64,000 nucleotides of DNA, taken from assembly GCA_011009095.1 (NCBI GenBank), contig VTPC01000479.1, forward strand, positions 23,682 through 87,681. The letters run 5' to 3'. The stretch is from Ignelater luminosus (taxonomy: Eukaryota > Arthropoda > Insecta > Coleoptera > Elateridae). The position numbers and the translations under genes were made by a program. Each line of letters starts with the position of its first letter. Position 1 is the first letter of the stretch. Below the pieces are notes generated by a model. It was not told where the DNA came from, made no database searches, and worked only from the letters and a program-made list of their open reading frames with translations. Below are positions 35,726-48,552 of this stretch, piece after piece.

Positions 35726-36820
35726 TTAAAGAGCACGTGTGATGATACAATTAGGAACAAACCATGGAGCATCAATGATCATAAGAAGCACTTTAGACTG
35801 AAAACTTTCCATGTTTGAGATTAGAAATTTGTCACTTATTGATAATTGGAATTTTCTACCTATTAACCAGTTCAGATTTCGGAGTTGTTTCCTTTTATTA
35901 AGATGTGTTTTCTCCAAGTCAGACATTTATCCAGATACATTCCTAGATATTTGACTTCTTTTTGTGATTATTTAAAGTCACTGGTGGGCATTTCATTTGC
36001 CTTGATTTGCTCTTTCTTGAGCCACTCTTCTATTTTACAAAGATGACTTTGTATCTGTAAGGCTCTAACAGGAACTTGGTGCAATGCCAAAATTGCGGTA
36101 TTATCCGCAAATGTAGCTGCCATATTGAAGTTACTCATTGGTAGGTCAGCTGCATACAGCAGAGAGAACAATGACCCAAGCACACTGCCTTGAGAAACGC
36201 TAGAGCTAATTTTAGGAAGTGATGTTTGTTCATCATGGTATTTTACAAGAAAGTAATGGTTATGAAGATAAGATTTAAGGATAAGAAAGTAATTGAAGGG
36301 TAATGTCTTTCTGACTTTATAAAGGAGGTTTTGAGAAACTTGCTGGACAATACAATGTATTATTTTGTTCTATTGTCACATGCTCCTGTCTGAAGCCAAA
36401 CTAGTAGTAGGGTATCAGTTAAAGTTCTTCAGGATTAAAACAATTACTGCTACATTTCACTGTGAAAGAAAGTGACCTGTCAGCAGAATGCTATTAAATA
36501 TTGTTAAGACCCTCTTGGCTTTATAAAGCATTTCTTTGAGTATTTTGGCAGTAATATGAGATTATATCCTGAGGATTTAACTTTGTGTTAATGAATTTAG
36601 TAACATGACCAACTGTGGATGTTTTTTATTGGTCATTCTAGCCAAAAAGGTGAGTTATACCCATGATACTACAAAAATCGACCAAAACTTATTTCTTAAA
36701 ATGCAAAGCACAATAGAAAAAGATGTTAGAGTGTCTCGGCTGTTTTTACAAACATACTTGTATTTAGGTACTCTAGTTTCAGACACAAGAGGCATTTATA
36801 AAAAAAGATCTCGGGTTTGA
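35726..36820 (-). mobile_element. Jockey-type reverse transcriptase relic
   Basis: Minus-strand relic. FADNTAILA (36110-36085 region) is a decayed FADDTAIL box. It is followed by HLCKIEEWLKK, then VKYLGMYLDKCLTW, the conserved block after the palm. The frame 35926-35726 continues with NWLIGRKFQLS and ending SKVLLMIIDAPWFVPN, the usual C-terminal signature of insect Jockey reverse transcriptases. Upstream sequence to about 36.8 kb is less recognisable. Frameshifts and substitutions in the catalytic box show it is dead. Confidence 0.75.
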
Positions 36821-37626
36821 AGTAGATTAATCCAGGTAATGCATATTTTCAGAAGCAATCTGTAGGTTGCAGGTTACATGTACTATGCATTGTAAATGTC
36901 ATTAACTTGTTTTAACCTTTAATACTAAAATCAATTTGAAAATGCTGGAAATGGAATATTCATTATATCTATTTGTATAGTTTTGTAACCAATAATAATT
37001 AAAGGTGCATTATTTTGCCAAACCTAACCTCACACTATAACAGCTGACTCAAATAACTCACACAAGCCTGCTGAATGGTAGGGTTAGGATTACTCAAATC
37101 ACCACCAGGGGTAAACTCAAACAACAATTAAATAGGAGATAATTATTATGCATTAGTTGAAATTTTAGTTTGAACATCAAAACAATATAAACTCCTTTTG
37201 GTCTGACAACAAATGGCTTTTGAAATAAAACAAAGATGTTTTTGTTTTCTTTTATTTTTTTAACAAGAGTAAAAAATTAAGTGTAAATTTTTATGTAACG
37301 TTAGTTACTTTCTATATTTAGAGGTATTTATTTGAAGTATATACTGTAATGTTACAAAATTAGTTGACATTTTCCCATCTTTCTCTGTTTAATTAATGTA
37401 AAAAGAAAAAATAATTGATAAACCATATTGAATGTACATCCAAAATAATTATATACATCATAATTTATTTTCTATAACAAATTTAATAATAAAACTTCAT
37501 TAAAAGTGGCAAAACTTTACAAGTTTTATTCTTTTAGCCACTTCGACAATTCTCTACTTAATTTATACATAGTACTTAGCAGTATATAGCACAGTATTTT
37601 AAACAAAATACGAAACATTATTATTA
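36821..37626. other. Convergent 3' intergenic region
   Basis: Lies downstream of the AIFM1 gene. A likely AIFM1 polyadenylation signal (AATAAA on the minus strand) is at about 37525-37530. No other gene or repeat was recognised. Confidence 0.4.
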
Positions 37627-40600
37627 TTATTCTTCATGAATGTTGAACAGCTTAGCTACTTCGTTCAAATCATCGTATTTGCGCTCATCTTTCAATACTT
37701 GACGTGCAATATTCATTCTGTTAAATACATTCCATAATACTATTCCTACAACAATATCATCCCTAAGATAAAATATAACGCCTTTTCCAAAATCTTCGCC
37801 TGCTTGAGGTTTACTGGCATGTCTTCTGATTTCTTGAGCTAATTTTTCTTGTTCTGGATCTTTTTTGACATATTTATTACATTCTGGTGGTACACCCTAT
37901 AAATTCATATGTTAAATTACTGCAAGACAAATTCAACTTTCATTTTCCTTACCTCCTCAGTTGTGGATCGAATACCTTCATCAGTGGCCGTAACAACAGC
38001 TTGTGGAGTGTCTTCAGAAGTTGCTTTTGCAAATACACCTACTGTAGGCAGAGACGAATCAACTATACCAATTGCTTCATAACCAACATCTGGACCTAAA
38101 TCTGACCAAAACATGCTCTGATGCCAATAAGGTTTAGCAGCTCCAGTCATATTTTCACCGGCTAATCGACCTGATACTACAGCATGATCGTGATGTTCAA
38201 CTCTACGCCTGCCAAGTTTAGTATCATAGAAACAAGCGCAATCCCCAGCCTGTAACATTTAGTTTTTATACTTTAATTTATGTAAGATAAACTTAATTGG
38301 CTTACAATATACAAATGTGATCGAGCTTGAAGTTCAGTATTAACAAGGAATCCTCCAAGTTCAGGATCAACTTCCAGATCTGATTTTTCTGCTATTTCCG
38401 TATTAGGTTCTACACCAATAGCTACTATTACTTGATTTGCCGAAACTGTCTTTCCATTACTTAAATTTAAAATTAACATGTCATCTTTTTCTTTTAATCT
38501 TACACCCGTAACTTCAGTATATGGAAGGACCTAAAATGATTGATAGAGAGAAAAAGAAATTATTAAATATGATTAGTTTGAGTTGTGAATCTTATGCTTA
38601 CCTCGACACCTTCCGCTCTTACTTTTTCGGTAGTCCAAAAACTAAGATATTCTGGTAATATTTTACCCATATTTCCACCTTCTCTAAACATTTGATATAC
38701 CCTAAGATTCTTTTTGCCTGGAAATAAAAACAATTTAATTTTTTAAAATTATATTGGAAGCATTTTATTGAATCAAAGCTGGAATCATTACTTTCAATGA
38801 AACAAGTTTGAAAATAAATGCTAAATAAAAGATGAAGTTGAATAGTCATTGACTCCCACCAATTCCCTGTTCACACTGTTTGCTCCAACGATAGTGAGAG
38901 CACGCATTTATTTTACATATACAATAGTAAGTGCATAACTTTGGTGGGAATTATTTTCAAATCTGTTGCCTAAGATTAGTTATGAGTTTATGACAGTTGC
39001 CTAATATAGTCTGTTTCAATATTATATAGAATTCAGAGTAGGCCCTGAAATAGTTTTTGTAAAACTTAATTTTGCTAAAAATTGAGTACTAAACAAATAT
39101 TTTTAGATTAAGGGTTTGTCATTTGTGTCATCTTTTTAAGTAAACACGAGTTGTCAATATACAGTGTGTCCAGTTTAAAATGACCTACATGGGGATATTG
39201 GAAACGGTAATAGATACAAGGTTGGTTAAATGGGAAAAAAGTTTTGTATTTATATGTCAATGAATAATCCATGGTTACATTAACAAATATCTGCCCTGTT
39301 TCGAATGTACAGGGTGAAAACCAAAAGTGCATTTTCTAAAATCCTGATTTATATATTTGTTATTAGAGATAAATGTACAATATTTTCAGAAACTAAATAG
39401 CAACAGATGATTTCACATATTCATATCCAACTTTTGTTTTTCTTATGGGCGCCATATTGGATTTTTACATTTTTAAAATCATCATGAAAAGAGCTTTTCA
39501 ACCATGTACAATATGACTATGTTTAAAGAAGAGAAAGTACAAGAAAATACAAAATTAAGATTTAACCATAGCAGGCCTTGAGGTTTTCCAATAATAATTT
39601 GCAAACAAATGAGTGTAAATACTAATTAAATTAATTCTAACTAATACGAATCTAAATCTTTTGTAGGGTTCGTACGTTATTGCAAATCTCAACAGCCAAA
39701 ATCTACTTTACCTACATAATAAAGGACATTAATAAATATATATATATATATATATTCAAATTTTCAAGATGATTGTAAGAAATCTTATTTTCTCCTTTCT
39801 TTCTTGAGAACATCCTTAAACAGCTTTGCTATTGTTTTTTTATTAAGACTATACAAGCATTATGTCAGCTGTGTATAAAGGGTTGCATAACCGATACACT
39901 AAATCGTTCCAGAACTATAAATAAATTATTAAATAAACGGTACAATTTCTAGCTCCGATATGACGTCATTACATCATGATGACGTGCATCGTTCGACTCT
40001 ATGCTTCTAGTATATAAAATTATGAATAATATTTCTTGCTTCAGAGTGAACGAGTTTCCGTTTATTCATGATCACTAAACTGTGGAGTGAAGAAAAAAAA
40101 TTAATTAATTTAAAGTCAGCTTTCTATAAGTTGTAAAACGAATAACTATAAAATATGTATTAATATTTGCAAATTCATAACCTCAAAACCTATAACTTTC
40201 TTAAAAGAATTATATATCTATGAAAAAATGTACTTACCTAGAACTAGTGTACGTATACAGCTAGTAGCGTCTTAAAAAAGACGGTGTTTTAGACAAACAC
40301 ATAGTAACAAGAAAATAAAATAGTACAATTTCTAAAAACGTGAACACGAAAGTGTCAGAAAAACATAAAAATAAATTTTTGTCAGTTTGTGTATTTGAGT
40401 AAAATTATGCTCCTGATTGGTTAACGTTGTTTGTTACTGAAATTAGTTTGCATATTTTCTGAGGCTTTTCTGAACTTGGTCGTGCTGTAATGTGATCAAC
40501 ACTAGAATTAACAGTTGCACATGTTGATATAGTACGCTTTTCCTTTTTTTTATAATACCTGTCAAAATACTTGAAGGTTGGAGTTGCTTGGTTATCCTTA

Positions 40601-42523
40601 TTGTTGTTGTTTTCTAAAAAAGGAAATTTTACTTCTAGCCAACATAAATTGGGACACTGACAGGTATTATAGAAGAAAAATGAACTATACTTCACCTAAA
40701 CCTCTTCCACTGATATTCACTTGTTGAACATTTTGCCTTTTTGTTATTACGAACTTAACATTTAACAAAGTAAATAACAATTACTTCAAATATCAAAATT
40801 TATAACCTCAAACCTGAATAAAATTGTACTAGGTGATGGCTAGATTTGAACTCTTCTTTCACAAAAAAAAGGTTTAAACCAAATAATATTAGAATTAATA
40901 TTTTCTTTACCTTTTCTAGCTAGTGCACATGCAAGTTCGCTACCCAAAAATCCACCTCCCACAATTGCAATAGCTTTAGCCTCCTCACTAATTTCATACA
41001 ATTCTTCGAAATCAAATATATTTCGATACAATGTAACCTTCTCTTGAATCTTAGGCTCTGCATTTGCAAAGATGTCAAGATTTTTCGGAAGTGCACCTGT
41101 AATCCAAAATAGTATGCATTATCCTTAAACAGCTTCTACAGATTTCAATTTGCACCTGTTGCTATCAAGCACTTTTCATATGTAATTGCTTCACCAGTGT
41201 CAAGAAACGCTTTTCGTTCAACTACATCTAAATGAGTTATGCTCCATCCTTTGCAAACGGCAACGCCACCATTCTCGCTTCTCATCAATTCTTCCACATT
41301 CAAATAAAAATCTTCTGGTTCATAAAACAGACTGAAATTTTGAAAAAAGATGTATTTAATTAAATATTGTGTTTGATTTAAGAATACCTTCGTTCTGAGC
41401 CATTCCATTGTTTAAAAGTTAAATTTTTAACCGCTTCTTGATCTTCATTAAACCAGATTTCTTTTGAAAGTGGTGGTCGCATATAGGGAAAGTCTCCTTC
41501 ACTTGTCATTACCAAAACCTTAATAAGAAATCTTTTGATTAGAATTACAACAAAGTTAGTATTTGCATAAGTTTACTTTTGCTGTTGGATCAGCAGATTT
41601 AATTGCCCTAAAAGCAGAAAACGCAGCTGTACCCCCACCAATTAACAAGTAAGGCACTTCTTTTGGGATACACTTAGATTCGCAAGGTATTTTTTTGACG
41701 ATATGTGGTCTTCCTACAAACCAAATAATATAATTAAATAGTAATATTTATATCAAGCAGTATAAACATACTAGACTTCTTTTTCCCTTTTGGTTTTCTT
41801 GGTGGTGGTGTGGTTTGTATCTTATACATCTGTAATGTTGTTTTATTAATTACAATATAACTCAGATTTTTAAAATGTTATCTTACGGCTGCAGCTGAAG
41901 CTAAGAATATTATTGTACCCACTATAAGAAGAATTAACCTCTTTCTTTTCCGAGGACCATCGTGATCCTGATATGGACAATCTGGTTCTGGCAAATCATT
42001 CATACGATTAGGTCTTGGACAATCTTGATACTGAGGAAGCTAAAATGAAATCTATTTATAAGTACTTGTGTGATGAATGGATCAACTTCACAAGTTTTTA
42101 TACCCGTTTACATGGTGGAGGTCCACAAGGTTCATCTGTTATTGGTTTACAATCAGGAGAACGAGGTGCAGGAGTTTTACAGTTTGGTTTTTTACATGGA
42201 GGGCATTCTCCAAATCTATCTCTGTCCATGTTTTTACTATAAAATCTTGATAAAACCGGTAATCGTTGCCATTCTATAACGATATATTGCTTATTAAGAT
42301 TTACGATTATTTATTACAAGAGGTTTTAAATACCTGAATAATAATTGAAATATCAACTAGTGGTTTGAGGTTAGGAAAAATATAAAGTAAGAATGTTCTC
42401 GAAAAAAGGTGATTTTTCGAAATTAATTGTTTACGACTTACCTGTTTGTTTGTGAATGTTTACAGCATGATTATGACATGCTGTTCGTGTCAAAAAACTT
42501 GCAATTTTGGAAATTCTAAACAT
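37627..42523 (-). CDS. AIFM1: Apoptosis-inducing factor 1, mitochondrial (AIFM1)
   Basis: Twelve exons, minus strand: 42523-42442, 42273-42104, 42039-41887, 41829-41772, 41713-41577, 41518-41388, 41331-41156, 41096-40911, 38717-38602, 38530-38306, 38249-37953 and 37896-37627; phases close to 666 aa. Family role: a flavoprotein NADH oxidase tethered to the inner mitochondrial membrane, needed for respiratory-chain assembly and able to act in caspase-independent death. Visible: a presequence (1-41) ending RFYSK; a Cys/Pro-rich stretch (51-105, 8 Cys); a basic cluster then a membrane segment (119-135); the FAD-binding GGGTA (180-184); [10 protein letters not shown]; the NAD-binding GGGFLG (349-354); AGDCACFYD; and the C-terminal tail [12 protein letters not shown], nearly identical in vertebrates. 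All key motifs are intact, so it should be functional. Intron 8 is 2.2 kb; the others are mostly under 400 bp. The start ATG at 42523 gives the presequence. Confidence 0.95.
38718..40910. other. AIFM1 intron 8 with repeats
   Basis: The 2.2-kb intron. It holds a (TA)n microsatellite at 39736-39755 and a decayed repeat around 39155-39330 that begins ACAGTGTGTCC and ends near ACAGGGTGAAA, resembling the common arthropod 'acagggtgtcc' repeat. A 96-codon minus-strand frame (40695-40405) has no recognisable domain and is probably chance or transposon debris. Confidence 0.45.
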
Positions 42524-42973
42524 TTTACTAAACCGGCACTTACGTAACACAGCAAGTTGCCTATACTGCGGAGTCTCGACTTTTAAGTTTTCACGATTGC
42601 TTTATGAAATGGTTACCCTGCGATTAAAATGAGATGGACGTTTTTGCATTTTTGTTGAATTTTATAATTATCTGAATTTTGAAAGAAATATAATTTTTGT
42701 TTCTTAAAAGACATCATAAACAGTTCCTTTGTTTCTGACGCAGGTTACTCGAAATAGAATATATTTTGAAATACTCCCAAAAGATGTTTTGGACTACTGA
42801 AATGCATTTAGGTGTAATTTAACAAAATTGAACTCCTATTAATTTAAAATATTTTTTAAATGGAAGAATTAGCGGATTGTCAATCGAATAAAATGTTAAT
42901 TCATGCTAAGGCCGGATAAGTAGCAGATGTACAGATACCTACTTATTTACTATCGTACAGCCCTCGTTAAAAC

Positions 42974-43047
42974 TATAGTAAAGTTGCCAGAATTATGTAT
43001 TATTATTCAGTAAAGTTGCCAAAATTATGTATTATTACTCAGTAGTA
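42974..43047. repeat. Tandem duplication of a 34-bp unit
   Basis: AGTAAAGTTGCC followed by AATTATGTATTATTA occurs twice head to tail with two differences. It is a short local duplication upstream of AIFM1 and left of the nested transposons. Confidence 0.6.
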
Positions 43048-43508
43048 ATAAATAGGTGTATAAAATAAAAATCAGTAGTCATTTCAGCTTTATTTATCTG
43101 TGAAAATTAGTCCGACAAAACTAAAGCAGGCTCTAATTTTATGATAATCAAATGCGTTGTAATTCTGATAATTAATAATTTTAGTAATGTATAGAGCCTG
43201 ATGCATTTATAACAACGTCCATCGTTCCGTTTCAGTAATGGTTAAAAAAAAGTCTTTAATTCGAACTCGAATTCATCCACTCCGATTTGATCGCTTCTTT
43301 GAGTTAGTTGATACTTTCAAGCCTTTCAAACTGTCTTTCATTTGTACAGGCGACGCGTGAAAGATTGCTCCAACAATTTTCTCTATTATTTAAGTCAGGG
43401 GAGCGGACTGCACACTTGAAAGTCTATCTATAACACGTTTGATAAAATATTGTTTCATTATTCTAAGCGAATGAACAGCCGCATATCTATAGCTGAATAT
43501 AATAATTA

Positions 43509-46500
43509 GGGGAATAAGTAGGGAAATGGCGCTCACCTAGGGAAATGTCGTTACGGCTCTTAAAAGAAAGTCAGAAAATAAAATGTGTTTAATGTGCCTA
43601 AAAGTACAGTTGACATACTACTTAAGTTGATACAAACTTTTTCTGTATTTATATAACCGACAAATGCAAACGAGAAAAGATAATACAATGCGTTGAGCGC
43701 CATTACCCTACTAGGTAGGGTAGGGTGTTGTGTTGAATCTTGCAAAAACCGTACCAACGCTTCGTACGCCTATGCGAGCTGCGCGTGGTGACAATGTGCA
43801 GTAAAAATTTTGGGCACAAAGATCAAAGCCATTGACAACAAGTGAAACTACTGATTCCGTAACTTCTTTAGTGGTGTTTGTTTCACCACTGCAGAGGAAA
43901 AAGTCATTATCGGATTCGTTGTCACAAACGTTATATCTTCGCAATCACTAGACGAGCTATCAAATAAAGCCTTTTTGACCTGCTTCCTTTTGGAAGAGTT
44001 TCTCGAGAATTTGAAAGACCAACGACGTTCTGCTTTTTCAAATCTCTCCTTAATTGCAGAGCAGAGCCGTCCTTAACTCACGCGAGGACCGGGACAAAAC
44101 TACAGCAAGCCCTGTATTTTCTACAAAAATAACATCTTACGTAGTAGAGTAGATTTTATAAAAAACCATAAAAGAAACTTCTGTTGATTAATAATTTTTT
44201 AATGTTACTAACATACATACATATTTTAGTAGGTAGGTAATTAAGAAACAACACTTAAAATAACTTTAAAAATGAACTTTTCTTGGTTTTAGCTCTGAAA
44301 GATTTTTAATTGTTTCTAAAAAATCGATCAACTCGCTTAACTCGTTTTCTAAGCTCAAAAGCGCCAAATTGGAAAGTCTCTCCTGCCCCATCGTAGTCCT
44401 CAGATAATCTTTTATTAGCTTTAGTTTCGAAAAACTTTGTTGTTCTAAAGCAGTAGATACAGGAATTGTCAGCATTATACGGAAAGCTACAAGTTGGGAA
44501 AAGTATCGTTCGTTTCATGTAAAAGTTGTAGATGGTCCAAAGGTGTCCGGTAGGACAAGTCTATCATGTGACAAAACATCTTTATTTCTTGGTGAAGTTC
44601 TTGTCCATCGAGGTCTCTTATTTTTCCATTTCTTAGCAAAAGGTCTAAATCCATGCAGTGTTTGACCAGCGTGTTTTCATCCATCTCGTTAATATTTTGC
44701 ATGTTCAGTAAAAGTCCGAAGTAAGCGCTGTGTTTATTAATTTGGATGAATCTTTCTTGTATTGATACGAGTGCCTGTTCTAAAATGTATAAGAAAAATT
44801 CCTTGTAGAATCTTTCTTTAGGATCGCTTGAACTACTTCCTTCTTCATAGAGATGAAGTTTTCGGTACTTTCGCCTCTGTTTATGTTTAAATTCAATTGG
44901 AATACCATTATCAGCACAATCTGTTTTGCAGTCTCTTTTGCTTGTGAAAACCCATCTCTGTATGACTGTAGATGTTGACGTCTCCTTTCTGCATGCTTTT
45001 GTTAATTTTATCAACTGCAGATAATAAGTTACACATACCAAATTACAGCCGACAAAATAAACTCAAAACTAAACTCATTTTCAGCAAGGGAAAATGCTTC
45101 ACTCTTGATAGCTGGATCTTTTGTTGTTTCTATGACCTTTTCTACTGCATCGTGGATAGATTTCAGTTGAAATATCACTGCTTTTACGGAAGATACACGA
45201 CATTCCCAATGAGTTTCAGATAAGGATTTCAAAGTAAAATTCGTAAGGTATGAAGTCAGAATTTCCCATCTCTCTGTTGATGCCACAAATATCGAAAAAG
45301 GTGTTGAATGACTCCAAAGAACGTCATTGCCAATAGAACCGACGAAGCCATGTCAGTGACTAATAAATTCAGGCTATGGACTGAGCAAGGCACAAAAAAT
45401 GCTCAGTAGACGCATAACGAATGCAACACAATCTGTTACTATTTAGCTCCTGAATGCGACCATTTGAGTTTAAAAACTTGCAACAAAAGTGGTGCATGAT
45501 TCATGGCTCATGCGAAATTTCTTGGTAATGATCCTAAGAAGGATGTTTTGGTAGCTTTTACTTGCTACCTATTCATAACTCGACAACAATAATTCCAATG
45601 CTGTGTTAATGACATAAAAACAAGCGTAAAAGAATTCTGAAAAGTGCTGACCATCCAAACTAAACTGTGGTAAATAATGCTGGGTCTTACTTAGAAACTT
45701 CTAGTCAAGAATTAAAATAAAAAGGGAAAGCCTTACCGCGAGGCCCTAGCAGGCGCTAGGTCCGGGGCCTGGGCCCAGCCTGCCCGCTGCAAAAGACGGC
45801 TGTGTTGCAGAGGCCGTTAATATTTCTGACCTTGGCTTTGTGGTCTTGCGTCTTTTGGTTAACGGATTCTTATCTGTTGCATTTGAAGGCCCCGGTATTG
45901 GTGAAACGCCTGTTACAGAAACTGTAGTACGTTTTTTGGAAGTCACATTTTGTAATGAACCTGAAAACGGAGGTATTGTGGAATTTAAGACACCGATATT
46001 GGTAGTAGGATGCCTGTATGGATTAGTGTCTGAGGTATGAGAAGGAGTAGCAGGGATTGGAATTTGCAGACGTGGAATTTAATGCTGAGGGATGTGCAGA
46101 ACTTGAGGTTGCTGCATCTTCGTCATCACTAGCCACTGATATTTGTATAACAGGCTCCTCATCTGCAATAATTGTTAATCTAAGATGTCTTGCAGGCAGG
46201 AAGTCCTCTTCACCAAATGTTTCTGGAATAAGCGGCCAGATACCGCTCCTCTCAAAGCCTTTTGTTGCTTTCTTTAGAGTTGACTCTCTGCCATGTGCCT
46301 TATTAAACAACGCAGCAAGGTCGTATGATGTGATCTTTTGGCAACCCCTGGTCTTCATAAAAAGATCACACTCCTTGTTGAATGCAGTTTTCAAGGGTCC
46401 ATAGAATGTCAAGTCCAGGGGTTGCAACCGGTGTGAAGTATGTGGGGATATTGACACTATATGGATACCCTTTTCTTTACAGAACAGATATGATGAGAGA

Positions 46501-47958
46501 GAACTGTGACTGGAATGATTGTCCATTACAAGTAGCACGAGGTTCTCCATAGATACGTTCACGTGAGTGGCAAAATGTTTTAGCCACTCTGTAGACAGTT
46601 CGGTAGTCATCCATTCATTTTTGCAGCAGTGATATATTGCTCCAGGTGGTTCATCTTTCCATAACTAAAGTGACATTCTTTTCCCGGGGAAGATGAACAT
46701 AGGGGGGACATAATGTCCTGCTGCACTAAAAGCGCAGCAAACAATGACATTTTCCTCCTGTTCCCAACTAGTTAAGGCCCCGAGTTTCTTGACTCCTTTT
46801 GGACCCAGTACCCGAGAAGACGTTTGCACCGTCGTTATTCCCATTTCGTCAAAATTATATAACCTGATTGCCGATATTTTATATTTTGATACAACCTGTT
46901 CTAGGTTTGAATAGAAATGTTGGACTTCCTCTTTGTTAAAGGCCATTACTCTATTTACACTTGTGGCCTCCGGTTTTATCAAGTTGATCTTAGGATGCCG
47001 CTTGGGAAAACCATACAACCAATCTTTTCCAGCTAGCCTGGTATCTCGACAGAAATTGCTCTTTATATTATTTGTTTCTGCAAACTCGAAGGACAAGAGT
47101 CTTAGATCGATAAGAGTCAATCCGAAATACAATTTGATAACAATGAAGGACCATAACACTTGCCTGCCTTCACTCGATCTTTTAGCGTATTAAAGGGTAT
47201 GTCAAAACGAGTTGCAGACTTTCGTATTGATTCTCCTGATGTTATTGCCTTTAGCGCTGCTTCCATGGTTTCTGTTGGCAATGAAGCTTTATTTGTTGAT
47301 CTCTGCCTTTTCCTAGGCATCTACAGGAGTATAAAGAAAAGATAGGCTTATGCATACATGACAAAATATACGTATTCACTTTAACAGCAAAGAGACCAAA
47401 AGGATCGTAAAAGAAAAAATAAAATATTCTTTACTTCGGACTGAGAAATAATTTTTGCAGCACTGTAGCTTACATTCAGTGGTATACACTATTGAATATC
47501 TTTATCAACAATGTTTTAATTTCATAACAAGTTAATGAACCCAATGACATGCAAAACAATTCGTTTAGTCAGTCGCTGCGCTAATGGGTAATGATGTTCA
47601 CGATAAGCACCATTGCCCTCCTTTGCAATTTTTGTTTCAAAGGGCTGTGAAAACCGAACACGTGCAGACTGAGTTTAAAATCCATAGCAATCGACAGGAA
47701 AATCGTTCCATATTTATATATTATCAGCTCACTGGATAAGAAAAGTATATCTTTTATCTTACCTCGGTTTTCTTTCACGCTTCAGTTATAGCAGACTCTG
47801 TAAAATATAATATTTTTTTCACAATCACTTCACGTGTTAGCAAACAGTAACCACACAACTCTATGCTGTTTTGTGCTATGTCTGCTAGATGTCAGTACAT
47901 TTCGATCGAATTTTAACTCGGTATTATATTACAGTGAGCGCCATTGCCCTACTCTCCC
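43509..47958 (-). mobile_element. pogo-like DNA transposon, interrupted by a hAT element
   Basis: The ends are imperfect inverted repeats: AGTAGGGAAATGGCGCTCAC on the left (43517-43536) and GTGAGCGCCATTGCCCTACT on the right (47934-47953), with TA just outside both (43507-43508, 47959-47960). The minus-strand transposase shows a CENP-B/psq-type helix-turn-helix start (47320-47117), the second DNA-binding block with KDWLYGFPKRHP, and catalytic residues in NFDEMGI, MDNHSSH and LQPLDLTFYGPLK (DD35D). It then has a Ser/Pro-rich tail that continues beyond the hAT insert to about 43711. An internal deletion near 47117-47159 and a frameshift near 46665-46610 disable it. Without the hAT insert and one target copy it is about 2.7 kb, normal for the group. 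It lies in the coding region of a Tc1-like element. Confidence 0.8.
44062..45804 (-). mobile_element. hAT transposon (ZMYM1/TTF-like transposase), inserted in the pogo element
   Basis: The 1743-bp insert is flanked by a perfect 8-bp target duplication TTGCAGAG (44054-44061 and 45805-45812). It starts CAGAGCCGTCC and ends AGACGGCTGTG, an inverted pair. The minus-strand transposase is partial and frameshifted: NLLVTDMASSVL near 45350, LKSLSETHWECRVSSVKA (45250-45190), a middle region, then IPVSTALEQQSFSKLKLIKD and NLALLSLENELSEL (44470-44330), the hAT C-terminal dimerisation block. The N-terminal half is absent, so it is non-autonomous. The right subterminal region is very GC-rich (about 45740-45790). 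Confidence 0.88.
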
Positions 47959-48552
47959 TATCTCACGCAATTTGAGTTCTATATCTTCTCAGCTGTTCAT
48001 CTATCAATTGTATGTAACTAGAGCTGTTCATTATTCCAGTAATAAATTTTATATGCGTGTTACCATTAAAAGCTATTATTACTCATTCATTACAGTTACA
48101 TTATGGCTCAACGGTTGGCGGCTCAAAATCACCTACTTAAATCTTTTCTTGAATCATGGATATAATACCGACAACCGCCAGGGCTATCTAAATTAAACTT
48201 CATTTCAACTGCCACCAAACTTGTTTGCATATGTTTATCAGTTAATTGATGGCGGCTTTCGCAGCAATCTTTTTCGTTTAATGAATGAGGCTTTCTAAAG
48301 GACACGTTGAACATTCCGTATGTTTGATGTCACTCTTAGAATGATTCTTTTGTCACGATTGCTTGTTGCCTTTGGTCTGCCACCAGCGTGTTTTTTCTGA
48401 TAATTTTTAGGGTCTCTTAAGTAGTTACTTATTACTTTTCTACTTCTCTTCACTATAGGTATGCCAGTTATTTGGAAAATATTGTAATTTTTTCTTACCA
48501 AATTATTGATGATTCTGATTTCACTCATATTCAACTGTTTTCCACGGGACAT

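Larger units (their letters stand above)
43240..48552 (-). mobile_element. Tc1-like element split by a pogo-like insertion (outer shell of nest)
   Basis: The transposase reads right to left in two parts. Right part (48552 to about 47961): MSRGKQLNMSEIRIINNL, the helix-turn-helix start; SNYLRDPKNYQKKHAGGRPK; EMKFNLDSPGG in place of the usual DEKKFNLDGPDG, so the first catalytic Asp is lost; and ITGIMNSSSYIQLIDEQL. Left part (about 43490-43240): AAVHSLRIMKQYF, then RSPDLNNRENCW (usual SPDLNPIENLWG) and NERQFERLE. The parts join across the pogo element, which sits at a TA. Stops and frameshifts occur throughout. Terminal repeats were not located, so the ends given are those of recognisable coding. 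Confidence 0.75.

Noticed and set aside
40405..40695. 96-codon frame in AIFM1 intron 8 as a nested gene
   Set aside because: No domain, no splice context, low complexity; probably chance or transposon residue.
46057..46404. 115-codon plus-strand frame
   Set aside because: Antisense shadow of the pogo transposase.
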